DNA from: Herbiconiux aconitum
GTDB taxonomy: Bacteria > Actinomycetota > Actinomycetes > Actinomycetales > Microbacteriaceae
Length of the DNA: 47,307 nucleotides
Direction: 5' to 3'
NCBI RefSeq assembly: GCF_024979235.1
Contig: NZ_JANLCM010000004.1
Location: 1 to 47,307, forward strand
Shown here: positions 17,135 to 24,801 of the stretch, one piece after another
Layout: each line of letters begins with the position of its first letter
Position numbering within the stretch: the stretch's first letter is position 1
Notes under the pieces: model-generated
What the model was told of the DNA's origin: nothing
Seen by the model: the letters and a program-made list of their open reading frames with translations, nothing else
Database searches by the model: none
Translations under genes and position numbers: made by a program

Positions 17135-18430
17135 ATGACCTCGACCCCCGCTCCGGCGCCGGCTTCTGCCTCGGTGTTCACCCCACGACGCACGACACTG
17201 TTGGTGCTGACGGCGCTCATCCTCACCGCCGTCAACCTGCGCACGGCCGTGACGGGCTTCAGTCCGTTACTCGAGCAGATCGGCGGTGATCTGGGATTCG
17301 GAACGGCACTCTACGGCGCGTTCGGCACCATCGTCACGGCCTCGTTCGCGATCTTCGGTTTCGTGGCTTCGGCCGCCTCGCGCCGGTTCGGCCTCGAGAC
17401 GACGCTGGCGGCCGCGACCGTCGTGACCACGCTCGGCATCGGGCTGCGCGCGCTCAGCCCTGATCCGGTCGTGTTGGTCGCGTCGACGATCGTGGCGTTC
17501 GCCGGGGTGGGCGCGTCGAACGTGCTCATCGTGCCGATCGTGAAGCGCTACTTCGCCTCGCGGCTGAAGACCGTGAGCTCGCTCTACCTCGCGCTGCTGC
17601 AGTTCGGGCAGTTCGTCGCTCCGCTGATCGCGGTGCCGATCGCGCTCTCGGCCGGATGGCGGTTCGCGATCGGGATGTGGGCGATCCTGACGGCGGCGGC
17701 GGCGGTGCTGTGGATCGGAGTCGCCACGTCGGGGCGGTCGCGGGCACAGGCGCGCGGCGCCGGATCGGAGTCCAACTCGGGCACGGGAACCGTCGGCACC
17801 GCACCCGCATCCACTCCCCCGGCACCGCTCGGCGGCGTGCCGGGCGCGTGGCGCACCACTCTGTTGTGGTCGATGGTGCTGCTGTTCGCGATGACCGCGC
17901 TCAACACCTACGTCATCATCACGTGGCTGCCGACCATCCTCGTCGAGGCCGGTGCGGAGCCCGCGCTCGGCGGCACCCTCCTCGCCTTCTTCTCGGTGTT
18001 CGGCCTGGGCGCGGCATTCCTCGTGCCGCCCTTGACGCTGCACCTGCGCAATCCGGCGGCGATCGTCGTGGTGTGCGTGACGCTTCTCGCCGTGGGCTAC
18101 ACGGGCTTGCTGGTCGCGCCGCTCGAGGGTGCCGTGTTCTGGGTGGCCGCGCTCGGACTCGGCGTCAGCACCTTCCCGATGTGTCTCACTCTCGTGAACG
18201 CCCGCACACGTAGCACGGCCGGTTCGTCGTTACTCTCCGGTCGCATGCAGGGCATCGGTTACGCCATCGCCTGCGTCGGCCCCCTGCTCATCGGCCTGTT
18301 GCACGATGCGCAGTCCGGCTGGAGCGGCTCGTTCGTGTTCCTCTTCGTGAGCCTCGCGATCCTCCTGGTTGCCGGCATCCTGGCGTCCCGCCCGCGCCTG
18401 CTCGAGGATGAGGCGGCGCGCGCGGCGTGA
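17135..18430 (+). CDS. MFS transporter, CynX/NimT type
   Basis: This 431-residue inner-membrane protein belongs to the CynX/NimT branch of the major facilitator superfamily, which moves small anions or nitroimidazole-like compounds. The diagnostic N-terminal segment is TAVNLRTAVTGFSPLL, followed by YGAFGTIVTASFAIFG. Later segments include NVLIVPIVKRYF and PMCLTLVNARTRS. A poorly conserved, serine/threonine/proline-rich loop near residues 205-230 joins the two halves. The divergent GntR gene is its likely regulator. Its upstream control elements must overlap the GntR coding region because only 26 bp are free. The substrate is unknown; cyanate is not implied because no cyanase gene is nearby. 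Confidence 0.88.
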   Translation: MTSTPAPAPASASVFTPRRTTLLVLTALILTAVNLRTAVTGFSPLLEQIGGDLGFGTALYGAFGTIVTASFAIFGFVASAASRRFGLETTLAAATVVTTLGIGLRALSPDPVVLVASTIVAFAGVGASNVLIVPIVKRYFASRLKTVSSLYLALLQFGQFVAPLIAVPIALSAGWRFAIGMWAILTAAAAVLWIGVATSGRSRAQARGAGSESNSGTGTVGTAPASTPPAPLGGVPGAWRTTLLWSMVLLFAMTALNTYVIITWLPTILVEAGAEPALGGTLLAFFSVFGLGAAFLVPPLTLHLRNPAAIVVVCVTLLAVGYTGLLVAPLEGAVFWVAALGLGVSTFPMCLTLVNARTRSTAGSSLLSGRMQGIGYAIACVGPLLIGLLHDAQSGWSGSFVFLFVSLAILLVAGILASRPRLLEDEAARAA

Positions 18431-18439
18431 GCAGTGTGA

Positions 18440-18480
18440 TGGCCGGATGCCTGCGCCAGGTCGACGCAGTCATCCGGCCA
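18440..18480. terminator. Bidirectional hairpin between convergent genes
   Basis: A perfect 10-bp inverted repeat, TGGCCGGATG (18440-18449) and CATCCGGCCA (18471-18480), continues inward after one mismatch with CTGCG/CGCAG. It lies between the convergent MFS gene (stop 18430) and the peptidase gene (stop 18498). There is no long T tract, so termination efficiency is uncertain. Confidence 0.6.
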
Positions 18481-18497
18481 CCGGGCCGAACCTTCTT

Positions 18498-21176
18498 CTA
18501 GAGGGCGCTGTCTCCCGAATCGTCCGCCGTGGTCGACCGACGGCGACGGCGGGCGGCGAGGAGCGCGCCGGCGCCGACGACGAGCAGAGCGAGCACCACG
18601 CTGAGCGGAATGATCAGCTGAGCGCCGGTCGCCGCCAGACCGCCGGTGTTCGAGGTGGCCGCGCCACTCCCCGTGCCGGTTCCGTTTCCGCTGCCGCTGC
18701 CGCTTCCCGGCCCCGGATCGGTGGTCGGCGGCGCGACGGGCGCCGGGATGACTTCCACGGTGACACTCGCCGTGACATCACGCACCGTGGCCGTGATGAC
18801 GTGCGGGCTTGCGTGCGGGAAGGTGATCGTGTTGCCGTCGATCACATCGGTGGCAACCGAGCTCGTGAACGTGACCGCCTCGGTCACGTCACCGAGTGCT
18901 CCGCCGTCGGCGTCGAATCCGGTCGCGGTGACGACGACCGAGCCGCCCTGCTGGACGCTCGTGGTGCTGACCTCGAGTTCCAGGCTGCGAATCGCGTCGG
19001 CGACCGTCATCCACGAGGCGTAGACCGCGGTGTCCGACATCACCGGAGCGGCGAAGTCGAACGGCACGGCGTGCTCGGCGTCGGCGAACCAGCCCTGGAA
19101 GACGTAACCCTCAGCCGTGGGGTCGACCGGGGCGGTCGCCGTCTGTCCGTAGGGAATCGTCTGGGGCTCGATCGCGCCGCCGTGGCCACCGAGATCGAAG
19201 CTCACGGTCGACGCATCCGGAACACCGAGTGCCCCTGATGCGACCGCTGCCTGCGCGCCTCCGACGATCGGCAGCACGATCGTGCTGACCGCCGTGTCGA
19301 GGTTCACCGTGGCGTTCGGAGTGCCGGCGACGAAGCCCGACAGGTTCGTCGTCACGACGACACCGATGCGGTGGCCGACCGGGAACACGTGGTCGTAAGG
19401 CTCGAGCGGCCAGCTGAACGCGTAGTCCTGGCCGGGAACCACAGGAGTGGCCTGGCCGTCGATGAGCGATTCACGGTTGGAGGAGTCGAGAACGCCTCGG
19501 GTCACCCGGAACTGCTCGACATCCGCCGAGCGCCGCTCGACCTCGCCGTAACAGGCGTCGTCGCTCGCGCTCTCACCGCCCCAGCAGGAGCTGGTGTCCA
19601 GATCGGCCACACCGTCTCCAGGGCTGCGGGGAATCACGGTCGCCGTCCCGTAGTCCACCAGCATGGTCGCGAGGTTCGACTGATCGGTGCTGAGCGCAGC
19701 GGTCAGCTCGACAGACGCCGTGCCCGAGATGCGGAGCTCGCTGGTGAGAGGCTGCGAGAGGAACGTCAGCCGGGCATCCTGAGAGCCCTCCGGCTCGGCG
19801 ATCAGATCGTTCTCGCGCGGAGCGTTCGCCGGGCCGGTGAACGTGAGCTCATCCGGTCCGGTGGGCGTGGCGAGCTGCAGGGTTCCGGCAGCACCGGCCG
19901 GGGTGGCCGCGAGATGGATGCCCACGTCTTCCGATCCCGGTACCGGCCAGGTCGCATAGTCCTCCATCACACCCGGCTGCATGGATTCCACGGTGGCCAT
20001 CGGCTCCGTCATGATGCCGTTGTCGATGCCCTGCAACCAGTAGTCGAACCAGTGGTGCAGCGTGCTGACCCACTCGGCGCGGTCGTAGTCGAACGGGTCG
20101 ACGTGGCCGAGGCGCGAGAGCCAGATCTTGCGCGGCACGTCGTTCTCGCCCAATGCGGTCCAGTAGGCGCCGAGCTGACTCATCCGCACGTTGTCGTCGT
20201 TCAGTCCGTGAACCGCGAAGACGGATGCGGTGATCTTGTCGGTGGTGGTGCGGTAGTCGCGTTCGGCCCAGAACGCGTTGATGTCACCCGTCTCGTCGCC
20301 GTCGACCAGGCTCATCTCGTCGCGGGTGGGGGCGCAGAGATCCCGTCGGTCGGGGTTGGTGATCGAGTTCGAGAGACCCGAGGGGTAGTCGGTGTTGTGG
20401 CGGATGCCGCCCGTGCGGGAATAGCCGTACCAGTTCGAGATGGCCGAGATCGGAACGATCGTGGTGAGGCCCTCGACACCCGTCGCCGCCACGCCGTTGG
20501 CGAGCGTTCCGTCGTAGGACTTGCCGATCATGCCGGCCTTGCCGTTGTGCCAGGCGGCCGTGACAGGATCGCCCGCAGCGTCGTGACCGGCAGCGCGGCC
20601 CTGCAGCCAGTCGATCACCACCTTCATGCTGGCGATGTCACCGGCGCCACCCTGCAGGGGGCAGCCGGTGGAGTTCGCGGTGCCGTCCATTTCAGCCAGG
20701 ATGACGGCGTACCCGCGCTCCACGAAGTAGTTGTCATAGAACAGCGGCCACTCGTCGTTGATGCCGTCGCCATCCGTGTCGGCGATCAGTTCGGACTCAT
20801 TGCCGCGGCCGACAGTGCTGTAATACGGACTCGCGTCGATGATCGACGGAACCTTGAGTCCGCTGTCGGACTCCTTCGGGCGGATGATCTCGATGGCCGT
20901 CACGTCGTCGACGCCGTCGAGATCCTGGTCGACACCGGCCACCGGGATGAATACGCGTTCGCGGATGGCGTCGGCGTAATCGAACACCGGAGCGGTCTCA
21001 CCGTCGACGATGCTGATCGCGTCGACGCCCGGTGTCGCGGCGGAGGCCGCTGCCGGGGAGAGTGCCGGAACGACGACCGCGGCCGCAAGAGCAACGCCCG
21101 CCATCCAGATGCCCGGCCGCCTTCGTCGGCGAGTGGTGGTCGTTTTGGAATAGACAACTGTTGAAAAAATCCCCAT
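18498..21176 (-). CDS. Secreted, cell-wall-anchored Xaa-Pro dipeptidyl-peptidase-like hydrolase (S15/CocE)
   Basis: This 892-residue protein carries an N-terminal signal peptide (basic RRRRR, then a hydrophobic stretch ending near ASA, residues 43-47). The peptidase S15/CocE-type alpha/beta-hydrolase follows, with Ser220 in GKSYDG, Asp327 or Asp328 in GLNDDNV and His358 in LGHVDP. Two Asp-rich turns, DQDLDGVDD and DTDGDGINDEW, look like calcium sites. The C-terminal S15 jelly-roll is followed by an InlB/Flg_new-type repeat (YVFQGWFADAE), an Ig-like domain, a Gly/Ser linker and a sorting signal LAATG, hydrophobic helix and RRRRR. Family members cleave X-Pro dipeptides or esters; the substrate is unknown. 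The start lies in an AT-rich region without a clear ribosome site. Confidence 0.9.
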   Translation of the reverse strand: MGIFSTVVYSKTTTTRRRRRPGIWMAGVALAAAVVVPALSPAAASAATPGVDAISIVDGETAPVFDYADAIRERVFIPVAGVDQDLDGVDDVTAIEIIRPKESDSGLKVPSIIDASPYYSTVGRGNESELIADTDGDGINDEWPLFYDNYFVERGYAVILAEMDGTANSTGCPLQGGAGDIASMKVVIDWLQGRAAGHDAAGDPVTAAWHNGKAGMIGKSYDGTLANGVAATGVEGLTTIVPISAISNWYGYSRTGGIRHNTDYPSGLSNSITNPDRRDLCAPTRDEMSLVDGDETGDINAFWAERDYRTTTDKITASVFAVHGLNDDNVRMSQLGAYWTALGENDVPRKIWLSRLGHVDPFDYDRAEWVSTLHHWFDYWLQGIDNGIMTEPMATVESMQPGVMEDYATWPVPGSEDVGIHLAATPAGAAGTLQLATPTGPDELTFTGPANAPRENDLIAEPEGSQDARLTFLSQPLTSELRISGTASVELTAALSTDQSNLATMLVDYGTATVIPRSPGDGVADLDTSSCWGGESASDDACYGEVERRSADVEQFRVTRGVLDSSNRESLIDGQATPVVPGQDYAFSWPLEPYDHVFPVGHRIGVVVTTNLSGFVAGTPNATVNLDTAVSTIVLPIVGGAQAAVASGALGVPDASTVSFDLGGHGGAIEPQTIPYGQTATAPVDPTAEGYVFQGWFADAEHAVPFDFAAPVMSDTAVYASWMTVADAIRSLELEVSTTSVQQGGSVVVTATGFDADGGALGDVTEAVTFTSSVATDVIDGNTITFPHASPHVITATVRDVTASVTVEVIPAPVAPPTTDPGPGSGSGSGNGTGTGSGAATSNTGGLAATGAQLIIPLSVVLALLVVGAGALLAARRRRRSTTADDSGDSAL

Positions 21177-21310
21177 GAGGCATGCCTAACAGGGCAGGAA
21201 CAGCCGCACACAGCCAATTGGTAGTTAGTTCACATAAACGTAACAAAAGCGAACATTTTGCCCCACCTCACGCGTCTCCGCCTCCCGCTACGGAGCCGGA
21301 TGGGAAAAGA
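21177..21310. promoter_or_regulatory. AT-rich control region of the anchored peptidase
   Basis: This 134-bp stretch is markedly richer in A and T than its neighbours, notably at about 21215-21262. It separates the leftward peptidase gene from the tRNA-Gln terminator and so must carry the peptidase promoter. I could not assign hexamers with confidence. Confidence 0.35.
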
Positions 21311-21337
21311 AAAAAGGCCCGGGAAACCGGACCTTTT
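21311..21337 (-). terminator. Intrinsic terminator of tRNA-Gln
   Basis: On the leftward strand, a stem GGTCCGG/CCGGGCC (21316-21322 with 21327-21333) with a TTT loop is followed by a run of T residues (21311-21315 and beyond). It begins within 10 bp of the tRNA 3' end, a textbook rho-independent terminator. Confidence 0.85.
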
Positions 21338-21341
21338 CTTG

Positions 21342-21413
21342 CTGGGGTACCTGGACTCGAACCAAGAACAACTGAACCAGAATCAGCCGTGTTGCCAATT
21401 ACACCATACCCCA
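21342..21413 (-). tRNA. tRNA-Gln (anticodon CUG)
   Basis: A 72-base cloverleaf is readable on the leftward strand. The acceptor arms TGGGGTA and TACCCCA pair, the D stem is GTGT/ACAC, and the anticodon stem GCTGA/TCAGT closes the loop TTCTGGT with anticodon CTG. The T arm is CTTGG/CCAGG around TTCGAGT. The CCA tail is not fully encoded. The gene stands alone, with its own promoter and terminator. Confidence 0.95.
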
Positions 21414-21444
21414 CCGGCCGCACCGAAGCTCGGGCCGACGGTTT

Positions 21445-21473
21445 ACTTTAGCCTATCCGCGCCGTCACTCCAA
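21445..21473 (-). promoter_or_regulatory. Probable sigma-70-type promoter of tRNA-Gln
   Basis: On the leftward strand, TTGGAG (21468-21473) and TAAAGT (21445-21450) are separated by exactly 17 bases. The predicted transcription start lies about 25 bases before the tRNA 5' end at 21413. Matches to consensus are 3 of 6 and 4 of 6, so the call rests mainly on spacing and position. Confidence 0.5.
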
Positions 21474-21501
21474 AAGCGCCCGAGCGCTCGCCTCGAATCG
21501 C

Positions 21502-21990
21502 TCAGCGGGCGCGGCGGCCCGGCTCGGGCGGAGCGGGCACGGGGCCGAGGCGATCGTTGCGCAGGTGCTCGTAGACCACCGACGTGCGCACGTCGGCCAC
21601 CTCGGCGCGCTCGGTGAGGCGGTCGATGACGAAGGCGTAGAGGCTGTCGTTGTCGGGAACGGCGACGTGGATGAGGAAATCCTCCGCCCCCGAGGTCACG
21701 AACACCCCCAGCGTGTCGGGCAACGCGCTCACCCAGTTGCGAAAGGCCTCGATGTTGCGCCGCGACGGGGGTCGGATGCGCACCGCGATCAGCGCTTGCA
21801 CGGGCCGGCCGATCGCCGGAAGGTCGACGTCGAGCGTGGCCCCACGAATCACCCCGCGCTCCCGCAGACTGCGGGTGCGGTCGAGCGCGGTGGTGGGCGA
21901 GACGCCGACAGCCGCCGCGACGTCGCGATTCGTGCGCCGTGCATCCGTCTGCAGTGCGCGCAGGATGGCCGTATCTAGTTCGTCGAGCAT
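21502..21990 (-). CDS. Lrp/AsnC-family transcriptional regulator
   Basis: This 162-residue regulator has an N-terminal helix-turn-helix (LDELDTAILRALQTDARRTN start, then DVAAAVGVSPTTALDRTRSLRERGVI around residues 23-48; short motifs are diagnostic) and a C-terminal RAM/ligand domain. Family members form octamers or dimers and respond to amino acids; the effector is not predictable. It is divergent from the DUF2000 gene across 99 bp that contain a CGATTCG/CGAATCG inverted repeat, which suggests direct control. GAGAGGG lies about 10 bases before the ATG. The C-terminal tail is proline- and arginine-rich. Confidence 0.92.
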   Translation of the reverse strand: MLDELDTAILRALQTDARRTNRDVAAAVGVSPTTALDRTRSLRERGVIRGATLDVDLPAIGRPVQALIAVRIRPPSRRNIEAFRNWVSALPDTLGVFVTSGAEDFLIHVAVPDNDSLYAFVIDRLTERAEVADVRTSVVYEHLRNDRLGPVPAPPEPGRRAR

Positions 21991-22005
21991 CGCGGGATTC
22001 CCTCT

Positions 22006-22043
22006 CGATTCGTATTAAGTACGGAAGAATTGTAAGCGAATCG
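22006..22043. promoter_or_regulatory. Inverted repeat between Lrp-type regulator and DUF2000 gene
   Basis: The arms CGATTCG (22006-22012) and CGAATCG (22037-22043) form a perfect 7-bp inverted repeat separated by 24 AT-rich bases. It is close to the regulator's start. Lrp-family binding sites are often imperfect palindromes in AT-rich DNA, so this is a reasonable operator candidate. Confidence 0.4.
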
Positions 22044-22089
22044 GATGTGTGCATATTCTTTCCTCCTGCACTCGAACTAAGGAGCCTGA

Positions 22090-22566
22090 GTGACCATCGA
22101 GCATCCGACGCCACCCGCCTTTGCCGCGGAGGAGATCGTCACCGGCGAATCGACCCGATCGGCTCGACTGAAATGGGCGATCGTGGTCGACACGGCGTTG
22201 CCGCCCGGCCGCATGGTGAACGCGGTGGCCTGCGTCGCCTCGGCGACGGGGGTGGCGATCGGCGGATTGCCGGGTCCGGATGGTGTCGACGCGAGCGGGG
22301 TGACGCATCCGGGGCTCCCCTGGGCCGGATGCACGGTGCTCGGCACCACGGCCGAGCGCCTCGCGAACGTGCGCGCGAAGGCAATCTCGGCAGAAGACGT
22401 CTGGCTGGCCGACATGCCACTCAGCGCGCAGACCACCCGCGTCTACGACGAGTACCTCTCGACCCTCGCGTCGACCGCCCCCGCCGACCTCGAGGTGTGC
22501 GCCCTGAGCATCGTGGGCCCGCGCGCCACCGTCGACGCCCTCGTGAAGAAGCTCCGCTTGCTCTGA
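22090..22566 (+). CDS. DUF2000 family protein
   Basis: This 158-residue soluble protein is a DUF2000 member (a fold related to peptidyl-tRNA hydrolase 2). Typical segments are KWAIVVDTALPPGRMVNAVACVA (the WAIVVD and GRMVNA parts are diagnostic) and PWAGCTVLG. No enzyme activity is established for the family. The GTG at 22090 has AAGGAG five bases upstream, a good site. It is divergent from an Lrp-family regulator, an arrangement seen in other bacteria, so amino-acid-related control is likely but not shown. Confidence 0.85.
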   Translation: MTIEHPTPPAFAAEEIVTGESTRSARLKWAIVVDTALPPGRMVNAVACVASATGVAIGGLPGPDGVDASGVTHPGLPWAGCTVLGTTAERLANVRAKAISAEDVWLADMPLSAQTTRVYDEYLSTLASTAPADLEVCALSIVGPRATVDALVKKLRLL

Positions 22567-22617
22567 CCCCGTCCGCAGCCCTCGCGACGGAGCAGGTGAC
22601 GGTGCGGGGTGGGTTGG

Positions 22618-22635
22618 GCCCGCCGTCAGGCGGGC
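22618..22635. terminator. Short hairpin covering the DUF1089 stop codon
   Basis: A perfect 7-4-7 hairpin, GCCCGCC-GTCA-GGCGGGC, lies between the convergent DUF2000 and DUF1089 genes. Its loop contains the last bases and stop codon of the latter. It has no T tract. A bidirectional terminator is plausible. Confidence 0.4.
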
Positions 22636-23183
22636 ACGCGGGAGAACAGGCCGGGGTACTCGAGCACGAAGCCCTGCTCGTCGACCACGATGTCACGCCG
22701 GAAGTCGCTGTCGAGCGACTGGTAGCGATAGACATCAGACAGCAGCCGCGTGTAACGCTGCGGATCGGCGGTGACGGTCATGGCGGGCACGTCGACGTAC
22801 GCCGTCACGATGTCGGCGCTCTCCCCCACGCCGATGCCGAGCCGGCGCACGGGCAGGGTGTTACTGAACGGAGTTGCACTGATGTCGACGTCGATCGCGG
22901 CATCCAGCTGTCGCAGCAGACGCCCGTCGTCGCTCGTCCAGCGACCCTCGCCGGCCGAGCGCATCTCGATGCACCGGCTCGTCACCGTCTCCGAGACGCA
23001 GACGTAGCGGGTGCGCCACAGTTCGTCGATCTCGACCCGGTAGTAGACGTCGAAGGCGTGCGGGTCGGTGGCCGTGACGTGGCCCACGGCCACGCATCCG
23101 CTCGCGTCGATGGTGACGGTGGTCTCCTCGAGCCCGGTTCCGGATGCGGGCACCCAGGCGAGCGAGCGCGTCACGGTCACCAT
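22626..23183 (-). CDS. Putative glycolipid-binding (DUF1089) family protein
   Basis: This 185-residue protein matches the DUF1089/putative glycolipid-binding family. Typical parts are the start region RSLAWVPASGTGLEETTV, YRVEIDELWRTRYV in the middle, PFSNTLPVRRLGI and the end region LVLEYPGLFSRV-like VLEYPGLFSRV. There is no signal peptide. The glycolipid role comes from the family name and is not well tested. It precedes the DedA gene on the map but is transcribed after it on the same strand, 43 bp downstream, so the two may be co-transcribed. Confidence 0.85.
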   Translation of the reverse strand: MVTVTRSLAWVPASGTGLEETTVTIDASGCVAVGHVTATDPHAFDVYYRVEIDELWRTRYVCVSETVTSRCIEMRSAGEGRWTSDDGRLLRQLDAAIDVDISATPFSNTLPVRRLGIGVGESADIVTAYVDVPAMTVTADPQRYTRLLSDVYRYQSLDSDFRRDIVVDEQGFVLEYPGLFSRVPA

Positions 23184-23226
23184 GGCATCACCCCCGGCCG
23201 ATCGGGTGCATCCTGTGCGAGGAAAT

Positions 23227-23892
23227 CTACTCCGGGTCGGGGGCCTTGTGCACCCCTCGTTTGCGAGCGGCGGCCCGCTGGCGCAGGTAGGCGATCAGGG
23301 CCGATCCGACGGTCAGCACGACGATGCCGATCAGCACCCACTCCATGTAGCGCTCGACGACCGATGCCACCGACGGGATCGACCCGAGCGCGTACCCCAG
23401 CCCCACGATCGCGATCGTCCAGAGCGCAGCGCCGAGCGCGTTGAACCCGGCGAAGTGCGTGTACTTCATCTTGCCGACCCCGGCTGCGACGGGCGCGAAG
23501 GTGCGCACCACCCCCACGAAACGGGCGATGGTCACCGCCCACCCGCCGAAGCGGTCGAAGAACGTCTGGGTGCGTTCGACATTCTTGCGACTGAATACCC
23601 CGGAGTCGCGGCGTTCGAAGATCGCCGGTCCGGCCCGCCGGCCGATCAGATACCCGAGTTGATCGCCGAGGAACGCGGCCACGAAGATGCAGAGGATGAC
23701 CACGGGGAGCGGGAGCGGGATGGCGCCGGTGAAGGTGAGCAGGCCCGTGAAGAAGAGCAGGGTGTCGCCCGGCAGGAAGAAGCCGATCAGCAACCCCGTC
23801 TCGGCGAACACGATCAAGCACACGATGAGGAGGCCCCAGGCCCCTGCACCCTCGATGGCTCCCTGCACGTTGAAGAGGTCGGAGGGCGCCAT
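23227..23892 (-). CDS. DedA-family membrane protein
   Basis: This 221-residue integral membrane protein belongs to the DedA (SNARE-associated, VTT domain) family, linked to lipid carrier or phospholipid scrambling. Conserved parts are FAETGLLIGFFLPGDTLL near residue 30, FLGDQLGYLIGRRAG, and RFVGVVRTFAPVAAG with the family's key arginines near 125-140. The C-terminus is short and basic. Candidate lipids include undecaprenyl phosphate or phosphatidylethanolamine, which cannot be distinguished here. It is divergent from the 248-residue unknown protein, with 96 bp between starts. Confidence 0.92.
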   Translation of the reverse strand: MAPSDLFNVQGAIEGAGAWGLLIVCLIVFAETGLLIGFFLPGDTLLFFTGLLTFTGAIPLPLPVVILCIFVAAFLGDQLGYLIGRRAGPAIFERRDSGVFSRKNVERTQTFFDRFGGWAVTIARFVGVVRTFAPVAAGVGKMKYTHFAGFNALGAALWTIAIVGLGYALGSIPSVASVVERYMEWVLIGIVVLTVGSALIAYLRQRAAARKRGVHKAPDPE

Positions 23893-23988
23893 GCGTCGAC
23901 CCTAGCGCCTCGCCCTGCGCGGTCGATGAAGGAATTCCGGGCCGCATCGTGGGCGACAGAGTGCCCTCCCGAGTGGCAGGCTGGAGGC

Positions 23989-24735
23989 ATGCAGTTCGGT
24001 CGCCAGCTGACACCCGACGAGTTCTGGACGCATGTCGACGAAACGGATGCGCAGCTCCGCTCCACCTTCGCTCCCGACTTCGCCTACGGCCTGGTTCGCT
24101 GGCCCGGATTCTCGATGGTGACCGAGTGGGACTTCGGCGGTCAGACTCGCGTTCTCTCCTACGCCCGCGCCATGCCCGCGGTCATCCCACCGAGCCCGCG
24201 CGCCGACGAGGACACCGCCGCGACGGGCGGTTTCACACCCGAGGGCGAGGCCCGCCGCCGCGCCACCGACGACGACGCGACGTTGGCGTCGCTCGAAGCA
24301 CGGCTGGCCGAAGGCGGGAGCACGGCCGCCTTCGAGGGCGCAGCCACCGTCGCCGGTGCCGCCGCCGCCTTCTCCGACCCCTTCGACGTGCACGTGCACT
24401 GGCGCTCCGGTGACAGCCGCGCGGTCGTCGACCGGCTGCGCCATCGCGACAGCATGCTGCGAGCGCGCACCACCTCCTGGTATCGCCCCGTGTCCGCCAC
24501 CGAGCACCTGCCCGACCGCATCGTCGACCTCAAGGTCGACGGTCGCCGCGAACCGTTCGAGGTGTGGGTGCGCGGCCCGGTCTGGTGGGCGGCGACGATG
24601 CTCGGCGGCCGCACCCTCGCGGTGGTGGCGCGCGACGTTCCGTTCGAAGACGTCGCTCTGCTGCGAGTGACCGACATCGAGCCCTACATCGACGGCCGCC
24701 GGCTCTGGCTGCGACGGATGCGCGGCGAGGCATGA
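23989..24735 (+). CDS. Conserved hypothetical protein, 248 residues
   Basis: I do not recognise this protein. It starts MQFGRQLTPDEFW at an ATG directly after GGAGG, an unusually short ribosome-site gap, and the frame is open for 300 codons upstream, so the start is uncertain. It is hydrophilic, with an alanine-rich middle (about residues 95-130), two short tryptophan-rich stretches (WTHV, WYRPV) and a C-terminal VRGPVWWAATMLGGR segment followed by VVARDVPFEDVALLRV. No signal peptide or membrane span is seen. It is followed by the aldehyde dehydrogenase gene after 66 bp on the same strand. Confidence 0.7.
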   Translation: MQFGRQLTPDEFWTHVDETDAQLRSTFAPDFAYGLVRWPGFSMVTEWDFGGQTRVLSYARAMPAVIPPSPRADEDTAATGGFTPEGEARRRATDDDATLASLEARLAEGGSTAAFEGAATVAGAAAAFSDPFDVHVHWRSGDSRAVVDRLRHRDSMLRARTTSWYRPVSATEHLPDRIVDLKVDGRREPFEVWVRGPVWWAATMLGGRTLAVVARDVPFEDVALLRVTDIEPYIDGRRLWLRRMRGEA

Positions 24736-24801
24736 GCTGTGCCGCGATCGTCCACTGAGCGATACCATCACGACAACCCCGCACCATCGAAGGAGCACGA
24801 C

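Noticed and set aside
17135..18430. A cyanate transporter (CynX)
   Set aside because: Only the subfamily matches. No cyanase or carbonic anhydrase gene is nearby, so a cyanate role is not claimed.
19371..21164. A 597-codon rightward open frame opposite the S15 peptidase
   Set aside because: It is the antisense of a well-supported gene, has a composition dominated by Arg/Val/Gly and contains no recognisable fold.
21342..21413. The tRNA-Gln gene as an integration site
   Set aside because: No integrase, no duplicated tRNA 3' end and no change in gene content next to it were seen.
23068..23988. N-terminal extension of the 248-residue unknown protein
   Set aside because: The extension is antisense to the DedA and DUF1089 genes and is rich in His/Arg/Asp. 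The supported part begins at the ATG at 23989.
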